The notes under the pieces were generated by a model that saw only the letters and a list, made by a program, of their open reading frames with translations, ran no database searches and had not been told where the DNA came from. A stretch of DNA of 64,000 nucleotides from Alopecurus myosuroides (Eukaryota > Streptophyta > Magnoliopsida > Poales > Poaceae): assembly GCA_028641055.1 (NCBI GenBank), contig CM054059.1:106714263-106778262 (forward strand), given 5' to 3'. This document shows, one piece after another, positions 55,689 through 64,000 of this stretch; positions within the stretch are counted from its first letter, which is position 1; every line of letters starts with the position of its first letter. The position numbers were made by a program, and so were the translations under genes.

Positions 55689-58458
55689 ATGGCCTCTCCG
55701 CAGTCCTCGCCGGCCCGCGCTTCCATCAACGATCTTTTGGGCGACCTAGATCCACAGCTAGGGTCGCCCAAGCACGCCGGCGGCGAGCCGGAAAAGGCCA
55801 CGGCATCCGCGGCGGGCGGAGGAAACGCTTCCGCCGCCGCGGACGTCGCGGGCCCAAGCGCCACAACAACTCCGCCGTTTGCTTCAGAACCGGCGAGGGT
55901 CAAGATTCACTCCCGTGGTACTGAGCGCTTCTCCACCGGAGCTGATGAAGAAGCAGAATTTGTCGGAAATTGGAATCAGAGTAATACTTCACTCGTCCTC
56001 CTTCGTCGGATGTCAAGGGATAGATTAATAGTTAAAGGCAAATGGCGGATCTCGAAGGATGAGCCAGAGCCCAAGCCAAAGGAAGGAGAACGTGTCCTCC
56101 TTACCTCTCATATCACGAGAGGTATGGGTTTTCCCCCTTCCGCCTTTTTCCTAGACGTCCTCAACTTTTATGGTGTTCAACCACATAATATCTCTCCAAA
56201 TTCCATCCTTCAATTAGCTAGTTTCCAAGCTCTTTTTGAAGGGTATCTTGGAATAACTCCCAATTTAGACTTCTGGCATTATTGTTTTGAGGTAAAACAT
56301 AACATTACAAACGGTGTTTCGCCCATCTGCGGGACCATATCTTTTACCCTCAGAAACTTTAGGGAAGAATGGTATCCAAAGATAAGAATGCCAAAACCTG
56401 ACCAATCTTGGCTAGGTTCTTTCTTTTATCACCAAGACATTCCATTCCCCGGCAGAGAAACCGGAATTCCTCCCTTTGTTAATTCTGCCGCTACTCCTTG
56501 CGAGAGTTGGACATTTGCAGTAACAGAGAATTTGCCTGAAAACCTGATGAAAATAAAGCGGCGCATTGCCAAACTTTCTTCTTCTCAACCACCTTTGGTT
56601 TGGAAGGATATCGTTTTATGCTGGTTTGGACGTCGCGTACAACCTTTATCCCTTCGTTCCCGACTTCTTTGCGAGTACACGGGACCGGAAGATAGCATGA
56701 GAGGAACAGATAGGTCCTTTAGCAAGAAGGATTTTATAGAACGCCTTCATCAGATAGTTGCCGCCGATAGCCAGATTGAGGAAAGTCTAGCCATTTATCA
56801 TGCGGAAAATCTGGTTCCTAAGGTACTTTCCTTCCCTTGTTTCTGAGTTTCCTCAGATTATCTTCTCTCTTCATTTTTTAACATACTGTTAATTCTTTCC
56901 TAGTTTGACGAACTTGGAGAAAATGATCTTGCTTCTGATGCTGAAATCAGCAAATTACATGCCGAGTTTTACAACAACCAAAAGCGCAAGAGGCAAACTA
57001 CTATCAAAGAAGAATTTCCTTCTGCAGCTACGGGTAAAAGGGGGAGAACGAATACGCCAATGGGCGGAAATTTTCGATCACCTGCTGGAAACGAATCCAT
57101 TCCTACTCCGGATGATATCCGGGTGAAAGAAGAGCCTTTCGACGACCTCGGATATATTCGTCCGGAAGCTAAGAATTTTTTTGCTCCTGCGCCTCTTGTT
57201 CTCCCCTGGCCACAAAATGGATTAGTTATCCGCAATAATATCGCATTCTCGCCCCGTCAGGTCATACACGATGGCCTTCACCATGTTGGAATTCTTTTCA
57301 TGGAATATGCCAGGGAATTCAAGGAGACCTTGGCTGACTTGCGAGAAATGAGCCAGGTAATACTTCTAGCCCCCAAGCATTAAGTTGAAACCCTAAATTC
57401 TTCTTAATGCTTCTTTGTATGCTTGTTCAAACTTAAGCATCTGGCTTTCATTTCCATGTTTCAGCATTCCGCAGATGCCATAAACTTGGAAGTTTTGAAA
57501 AAACTTAGCCTCAAAAGCAGAGAAGTAAAAACACTTCAATCTGTTATTGAGTCAAAAAGCAACAAACTGGCGTCGTCTCAACGGCAATTATCAAAAGCCA
57601 CCGGTATTTTACTTCGTGTTTATTGATTTTTGCTGGAAAATCATTGCTAGATCTTACCGTAATGTCGGAATATTTTGTCCCTGCTTTTCAGCTGCTTTAA
57701 CTAAAGCCAAGAAGCACACAGCAAACGCTGCTTATTTTTCTCAACTTCGTGAAGAAAACTCCAACCTTCAAAGAGAACTTTCAAAAGTTCGAGAAGAACT
57801 GGAAGCCAGTAATCTAGCCCTTGGGATTGCGCAATCTAAGGCTTCTTTGCAGGCAGCAGAGGATAAATCTATTATCAATGATTTAGAAAGTATGCTATTC
57901 CCTCGTATGAAAGAGGGCGATGAAATTGACGCGGTTCTTGGTAAGTTGACTTCTTTTACCAATACTTTCATGTCATATTTCTTGTATTCTCTAATCTTTG
58001 CTTTTGTCGAAAAAGCAGGAAATTTTCCAGGAATTTCTCGGACTGAAAAGATCCGGGCCTTTGGGAGGATATGGAATTCAATCAGAAATGCAGGAATGCA
58101 TTTAATTAATAAATTCCTGCCCGTAAGTAGTATACAATCTTCAGAAGTTTACCGACTTCCGGATGCCATCATGGAGGTAGCAAATTCGAAGGAATCTTTC
58201 CTTCGCTCTGCTGCACGGGGTGGTGCGCGAATGGCACTTGGCCTCATGCGCTTACACTACCCTGATGCAAAATCCTGGCGTGTAGCATCCGGTATTCCTC
58301 AAGAATGTACAGAAGCACAAATAAATGCGATCTTTAATGAAGTTGAAGGCCACGCCACTCAGATTGCCTCCATGGTGAATATCTCCATTACTTATCCGGA
58401 AGAAGAAGTGCCCGCAGCCCCCGAGAATGATAGCAGTGATGAAAACTCAGAAGTTTAA
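55689..58458 (+). CDS. Opposite-strand gene of element B, five exons, intact (about 804 codons)
   Basis: Exons: 55689-56822, 56904-57356, 57465-57603, 57692-57940 and 58019-58458. All four introns are short (81-108 bp) with GT-AG ends, and the joined frame has no stop before TAA at the end. The start MASPQSSPARASINDLLGD follows a leader with TATAAATA; an upstream in-frame ATG at 55617 is possible. Exon 1 has the gypsy-type transposon domain (PF04195-like: LLTSHITRGMGFPPSAFFLD, VLNFYGVQPHNISPNSI, FEGYLGITPNLDFWHYCF, WLGSFFYHQDIPFPG). Exon 2 is basic then mixed. Exons 3-4 form a coiled coil (LREENSNLQRELSKVREELE). Exon 5 ends in an acidic tail. Extra ORFs, including opposite-strand ones, are known in plant Ty3/Gypsy elements; function is unknown. 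The intact frame beside damaged pol is notable. Confidence 0.8.
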
Positions 58459-59083
58459 GGGGGCGCACTTGACCTGGATGATGGATGTGTACAGAAGCAT
58501 TTTCTTTTTTACAATGTAATTCATATTGTACTGCTTCTGTACCTTTTGCTGAAACAAGAACTCCACCTTTTACAGTTGTGAATTATTAAATTCCTTGGAA
58601 AGTTTTGTCGGGATTGGTTATTCCTTTTATCTTCTAAGTAATCCGGAAAATGTGTTTTAACTGCCTTTAGTGCTTGAAATGGCTCTGGTAGCAATAAGAA
58701 TCATCGTGCCGAGTAACTGAGGATGAACCAAGCAGTTTTGAAACTCGATTACACGGATTATGCTATAGGCAATTTTACCGACTAGTTTCAGTGTCCCAAC
58801 ACATCCATAATCAAATAACACTTTGAGAATGGTAAGGAACTAATTTGAAACTTGGGCACGCAGGCACAATCCGAGTTTCCTTTAACCTTTAGCAGGCTGA
58901 ATCGTTCAGCTTTTAAACACCGAGCACGCAGGCACAATTCGGGTTAACATTGAGTATTTTGTAAGATCATTGGGAAATAGATAAGATCACGTTTTGTACT
59001 GTAATGAACTTGTAAAAACATGGATGTAAGAATTCCGACTTCTTTATTTCATGATCTCAAAAGATGTTTACATAGATATTGAA
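58459..59083. other. Convergent 3' region of element B
   Basis: Non-coding. It lies between the stop of the opposite-strand gene and the end of integrase on the minus strand. AT-rich, with two similar GCACGCAGGCACAAT-containing blocks near 58855 and 58925. Confidence 0.5.
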
Positions 59084-59575
59084 CTAAGTATAGAAGGGAC
59101 GTAACTGCTGGATACTCCAAGGTCTTTTTGTCTCTCCTAGCTCATCATCTATTTTTCTCTTTCTTTTGCGATTCGGCTTATCTGGATCATCCTCCGTATC
59201 TCGAATATCGACAAGATAGTATGATCCATTCTTCATGGCTTTACTTATGACGAATGGTCCTTCCCATTTTGGGGCTAATTTGTGTTTCCTTTGCTGTACC
59301 AGCCTGAGTACTAGGTCACCTTCTTTGAAAGAACGATGCCTGATTTTCCGACTATGGTAACGCCGCAAACCTTGCTGGTAAATGGCGGATCTTTGAAGCA
59401 CAAGCTCTCGCTCTTCTTCTAAGAGATCAACGGCATCCTGTCGTGCTTCTTCGGCATTTGAGTCATCAAACTCTTGCACTCTAGGGCTGTCATGTATCAT
59501 GTCCGTTGGGAGGATAGCTTCCGCCCCGTATACTAGGAAAAACGGGGTTTGATCTGTTGATCTATTTGGCGTCGT
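59084..59575 (-). pseudogene. Element B integrase C-terminal module
   Basis: The minus-strand frame reads PRVQEFDDSNAEEARQDAVD, RSAIYQQGLRRYHSRKIRH, GDLVLRLVQQRKHKLAPKWE, GPFVISKAMKNGSYYLVD, a basic stretch and RPFYT with a stop. It is separated from the core by a frame change near 59570. Confidence 0.85.
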
Positions 59576-62320
59576 TCAAATACTCCAGAGTACGGACGGT
59601 AATTCCTCCACCCATGCTCCCGCTGCTCTGTGAAGAGGAGATTCGAGTCTTGGGCGTATTCCTTGCAGGATTGAACTGTTCATCCTTTCAACCTGCCCAT
59701 TGGATTGCGGGTGCGCCACAGATGCTAGGTCTAGGCGAATTCCCGTTTGTTGGCAATATTTTGCCAACTCTCCGATGGAGAAATTTGTCCCGTTGTCGGT
59801 TATTATGCTGTGTGGGACGCCATATCTCATCACTAAATCAATGATGAAATTTCTGGCAGTTGCACCGTCCAGCTTTTTGATGGGTTTAGCCTCTAACCAT
59901 TTGGTATACTTATCTACTGCTACCAGTAGATGTGTAAGTCCACCTCTTGCAGTTTTGAACGGTCCCATCATATCTAGCCCCCAGACCGCAAACGGCCATG
60001 TGATGGGGATAGTTTTTAGTGCTTGGGCCGGCAAATTTGTCTGCTTGGCGTAATATTGACATCCTTCACACGTATTAACTATGCGCTCGGCGTCTGTCTT
60101 GGCTGTTAGCCAGAAAAACCCTGCCCGGAATGCTTTTTTGACTATGCTTTTTGATTGAGCATGATGTCCGCAATCACCGGCATGGATTTCTTCCAGTATT
60201 TCTTTCCCTTCTTCTGGTGAGATACACCGTTGGAAAATTCCGGAAGTACTGCGTTTGTACAGACAATCGTCAATTACAACATATCCTTTGCATCGACGCT
60301 GTATTTGTCTTTGCAAGACTTCGTCTGCTCCTTCCGGGTACTTCTGATTGACTAAGAAGTTTAAATATGGAATTGTCCAATCCGGCTTAACGAGCATGAC
60401 TTCGATTGCTTCGGATGCCAGAGGATAATCAACATCTCCACCTTTTATGGATGGCTCGTGCAAATGCTGAACGAATACCCCTGGTGGCAAAGTTTTTACT
60501 CTCTCTGATCCCATGCGGGCTAACGCATCCGCGTTCCAATTTTCCTCCCTTTTTATGTGAAGGACCTCGAACCCGAAGAAACAGATGGCGAACTCATCCA
60601 CCGTTCTCCGATATTCGGCCATTATAGGGCTTTTCGCGTCCCAGGTTTGGTTTAGCTGATGCTGTACCAAGTCTGAGTCTCCATAACACAGGATGCGTTT
60701 AACCCCTATTTCTTTTGCAATATGCAAGCCATGAAGCAGAGCTTCGTATTCTGCCACATTATTACTGGCGTTGAAGTGTATTTGTAATACGTATTCCATT
60801 ATATCTCCCTTAGGAGATTTTAGGACTACGCCAGCCCCAGCTCCTTCCTTCATCTTGGATCCATCAAAGTGCATGATCCAATACTCGGACTCTGGCATTG
60901 GTGTATTTTCCATTGCTTCTGTCCAGTCGGCAACAAAATCTGCCAAAACCTGGGATTTTATTGCCGTCCTTGGCTGGTACTTAATGTCGAAGGCCGCCAG
61001 CTCGATGCCCCATTTGGCTACTCGGCCAGTTGCCTCTGCATTGTTTATAATATCCCCTAGTGGTGCTTTACATACCACTGTTATGGAATGTCCTTGGAAA
61101 TAATGACGCAATTTTCTAGATGCAAAAAATACGCCATATGCCAGCTTTTGATAGTGCGGGTACCTTTGTTTGGATTCGGAAAAAACTTCGCTTATGTAAT
61201 ATACCGGATGCTGGTCTGGTATGCTTTGCTCTTCCCTTGTCCGTTCTACAACGATTACCGCGCTAATAACCCGGTTTGTCGCCGTAAGGTATAATAGCAT
61301 AGGTTCTTCGTCTTTTGGAGATGCCAAAATAGGAGCTTTCATCAAGGTTTCCTTCAACTGGGTCAGCGCTGCGTCGGCCTCCTCTGTCCACTCGAACTTG
61401 TCGGATTTCTTCAGCAGTTTGTATAGTGGTAAGGCTTTATCCCCCAGCCGACTGATAAATCTGCTAACGGCTGCGGCGGAACCCGTCAATCTTTGGACAT
61501 CTTTTACGCATGTAGGTTTTGAGATGTTTAAGATTGCCTTGATCTTTTCCGGGTTAACTTCTATTCCTCTATGAGAAACGATAAAACCCAGAAGTTTTCC
61601 TGAGGGAACCCCGAATACGCACTTAGATGGATTCAACTTCATCTGATAGGTGCGTAAGTTTTCGAAAGTTTCTCGCAAATCCTCAAGGAGTGTATCTTTT
61701 TCCTTGGTTACGACGGCAATATCGTCCACGTAAACATGGACATTTTTTCCAATCTGACTATGCAAACAACGTTGCATGCAACGCTGGTAGGTTGCACCTG
61801 CGTTCTTCAGGCCAAAAGGCATGGTTACGTAGTAATACGTCCCGTACGGGGTTATAAAAGAAGTCTTGATTTGATCTTCCTTTTTCATGCGTATTTGGTG
61901 GTACCCGGAGTATGCATCCAAAAAGCATAAAAGCTCGGAGCCTGCAGTGGCATCTATTATTTGATCGATTCGCGGCAGTGCGAACCTATCTTTCGGACAT
62001 AACTTGTTCAATCCTGTGTAATCTATACACATTCTGAGGGCAGTTGTGTCTTTCTTCGGTACTAATACCGGATTTGCGGACCAGTCAGTATGGATTACCT
62101 CCTTGATGAAATCCGCTGCTAAAAGCCGGATAATTTCCTTGCCAATAGCCTTCCGTCTTCTTCCGTCAAATCGACGGAGACCTTGTTTGACGGGTTTTGA
62201 TCCAGGAATAACCTTGAGTTGGTGCTCAGCAAGCTCCCTGGGTACGCCTGGCATGTCAGCTGGACACCAGGCAAAAATATCCCAGTTCTCACGGAGGAAC
62301 TTGATGAGCTCGCCTTCCTA
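59576..62320 (-). pseudogene. Element B reverse transcriptase, RNase H and integrase core
   Basis: A long open minus-strand frame (62254 start context PGVPRELAEHQLKV) holds RT (MCIDYTGLNKLCPKDRFALP, FLDAYSGYHQIRM, FGLKNAGATYQRCM, active site YVDDIAV) and native RNase H (TNRVISAVIVVER). A second Tat-type RNase H follows (IMHFDGSKMKEGAGAGVVL, NNVAEYEALLHGLH, REENWNADALARM). The integrase has zinc-binding HHAQSKSIVKKAFRAGFFW...CEGC and a DDE core with GLDMMGPFK, ITDNGTNFS and HPQSNGQVERMN. It ends at LPSVLWSI by a frame change. The part before the first Met continues upstream to the amber codon at 62318-62320. Confidence 0.9.
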
Positions 62321-62488
62321 TTTGTCGGTCATCCCAGTCCCTACAACGACGAATTTTGTCGGATCTTTGGGATCTAGGATTACCTGTCTTGTATTCTCGG
62401 ACGCCTTGAAGCTATCTGTTGGCTTCCGAGTTTCTTTTCCTGTCGGCATTTCTTTCGGCGATACCTCCTTGGCTAACTCCTTCAGTTC

Positions 62489-63277
62489 TTATTGAGCTAT
62501 AACTCTTTGAGCGCAAAGGGCGTTTTGCTTCTCCAACTCGTTTGCCAGTTTGAAATCACCGGCAATGGTGATTACTCCTCCTTTGGGTCCTGGCATCTTC
62601 AGCTTGTTGTAGATATAGCAAGATCTTGCCATAAATTTGGCGAAAGCCGGACGTCCGAGTATTGCGTGATACACGCTCTCGAACGGCACAACTTCGAAGG
62701 ATAGTTTTTCCTGCCGGAAGTGATCTTTATCTCCGAAGGTGACATCTAGGGAAATTTCTCCTAGGGATCGTGCTTGCCTGCCAGGAACAATGCCATGGAC
62801 GCGTATATTGCTGTAGTTGAGCTGGGACTCGGAGATCTTCAAGTGCTTCAGCGTATCCAGATACATTATATTGATGCTGGATCCTCCATCCATCAGCACT
62901 CTCCTTAGCCTAGTGTTTTGAACAATAGGGCTTACAACAAGAGCTTGTGTGCCGGGTTCAGGGATATTTCCGGGATGATCAGACTGATCCCAGATTATCG
63001 GTGTGTTGGAGTACTTCAAGAATTTCGGGGTCGCAGGAACAACTGCGTTTATCTCCCGAAGTGTTCTTTTGGCCACCTTTGCTGACGGGGTTGCTAAGAA
63101 GGTTAACATTGCTTCTCCGTCAACTCTCGGAAATTTGGGTTCGCCTTTTCGCTGTTGTTCCTGGATTTTGTCATCAGTGTCCGATTCACTGTCTTCTTTT
63201 TCAGCTTCTGGCTTTTGTTTGGCAGGTTTCCTTTTGGAACCCTTCCCCTTATTTTCGGATCCTGCATTGCCTTTCAT
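62489..63277 (-). pseudogene. Element B protease region
   Basis: Basic/acidic linker (KGKGSKRKPAKQKPEAEK, DSESDTDDK), then an aspartic protease with VLMDGGSSINIMY as active site, followed by VHGIVPGRQARSL, LSFEVVPFESVYHAILGRP and AGDFKLANELEKQNALCAQR. It ends at TAA (62489-62491); the same frame continues with ELKELAKEV to the TAG at 62318-62320. Confidence 0.85.
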
Positions 63278-63285
63278 ATGCTTGT

Positions 63286-64000
63286 TTAGCCGGCATGCGC
63301 GTTTGTGTGGGTTGGTTTCCCAAATTGCGAGTGGTGGACGCAGGGTTCCGACTTAATTCTCTCCCATTCTTCGGGAGTGTAATTGATTGGATCTGGACTG
63401 CGGCCTTTCCACTTATTCACCTTTTCTCCTCCAAAGGCTATGTTGACCTCCTTGGGCTTTGTTGTTGACTCTGGAGTTCCTTTTTTGTCAGAACGAGGGG
63501 TTTTCTTGGCGAGTATTAGTGACTCAATATTGCCTCCTCTTGCTCTGATATCATCTTCGGCTGCAGCATGCTCATTGGCGGTTGTAAGCATAGATCCGAG
63601 ATCTTTGTGCTGTTTAGAACCAACCATGAACGGTACAAGTCCGGGTTTTAGGCCATTGACGAAAGCATGCATTGCTTGTACGTCAGTTACTCCAGAGCAA
63701 CTATTCTTCATTGCAGTCCATCTGGAGATGAAATCCACGTATGGTTCGTCCTCAAATTGGGTGCAACGGTTCAGCTGGTTGATGCTATTTGGGCGTTTGT
63801 ATGTTCCCCGAAAATGCTGAGTGAATACTCTCGCCATATCATCCCAACTGTCGACAGTTCTTGATGGTAAACCATTGATCCAATCTCTGGCTCCGTCTAG
63901 CAACATTAGGGGAAGAAACTTGACAGCTTCCAGGTCTGTCCCATTGTTGATTTGGACGGCTGTATAATAATCTGAGAGCCAGGTATCCGGGTTTGTACTG
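63286..64000 (-). pseudogene. Element B gag, capsid part, open to the right edge
   Basis: The minus-strand frame has the Retrotrans_gag region (LLDGARDWINGLPSRTVDSW, QHFRGTYKRPNSINQL, DEPYVDFISRWTAMKN, AMHAFVNGLKPGLVPFMVG), then a Lys-rich segment and NYTPEEWERIKSEPCVHH, the start of the zinc-finger region. A frame change near 63280 separates it from the next frame. The N-terminus is beyond the window. Confidence 0.85.

Larger units (their letters stand above)
54618..64000 (-). mobile_element. Tat-lineage Gypsy element B, 5' end beyond the window
   Basis: Sense orientation is minus: gag (entering at 64000), protease, RT, two RNase H domains, integrase ending at 59084, then an opposite-strand gene (55689-58458) and the 3' LTR. 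It is inserted in the opposite-strand gene of element A. Sense ORFs are fairly well kept but carry in-frame stops near 62489 and at 62318-62320 and frame changes near 63280 and 59570. Confidence 0.88.

Overview
The window is nuclear DNA of a grass (Poaceae, most likely Pooideae). It holds intron-containing plant genes (an SBDS homologue with the plant zinc-finger tail and an X8-domain cell-wall protein), CACTA, PIF/Harbinger and Stowaway elements, a Sirevirus-type Copia element, and several Tat-lineage Ty3/Gypsy elements nested in each other. There are no prokaryotic features. The species cannot be named from the sequence alone.

Layout. 1-3033: right part of a CACTA transposon on the minus strand, ending in CACTAGTG at 3033. 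It carries a TNP2 N-terminal fragment fused to a partly duplicated fragment of the DRM-type DNA methyltransferase gene, plus a proline-rich ORF that is open at the left edge. 3178-3533: last exon of a kaurene-synthase-like terpene synthase, broken by a frameshift. 4629-5768: X8-domain secreted protein gene (minus). 6375-8349: two Harbinger/Tourist-like elements arranged tail to tail around a shared TTA. 9033-12194: complete four-exon SBDS gene (minus), with a telo box and site II motifs upstream. 12592-24460: a retroposed unit flanked by a 15-bp direct repeat, split by a young complete Sirevirus-like Copia element (12943-23988, target duplication ACATC).

25209-44924: a 19.7-kb Tat-lineage Gypsy element (minus, target duplication CATAC) with degraded gag-pol, an inverted patch in integrase, a spliced extra gene on the opposite strand, and a 4.7-kb solo LTR inserted in gag (target duplication ATGAG). 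44925-50018: older debris (a gene fragment continuing from before the Gypsy insertion, a LINE fragment, a long-LTR-like remnant). 50019 to the right edge: a three-level nest. An LTR element with TGATACGT...CCCAACA ends contains Tat-type element A (LTR 52088-52545), and element A is interrupted by Tat-type element B (LTR 54618-55147), which runs off the right edge.

Main points of interest: (1) three separate Tat-type elements each carry a multi-exon gene on the opposite strand between pol and the 3' LTR; in element B it reads as an uninterrupted five-exon gene of about 804 codons although the sense pol has stops; (2) the Sirevirus U3 palindrome array is also present just upstream of its spliced envelope-position ORF; (3) a CACTA element has taken up a piece of a gene whose product silences transposons; (4) two Gypsy families share an amber codon at the same protease/RT boundary position. 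Only two host genes look functional (SBDS and the X8 protein). Everything was read by eye; homology calls rest on remembered family motifs.
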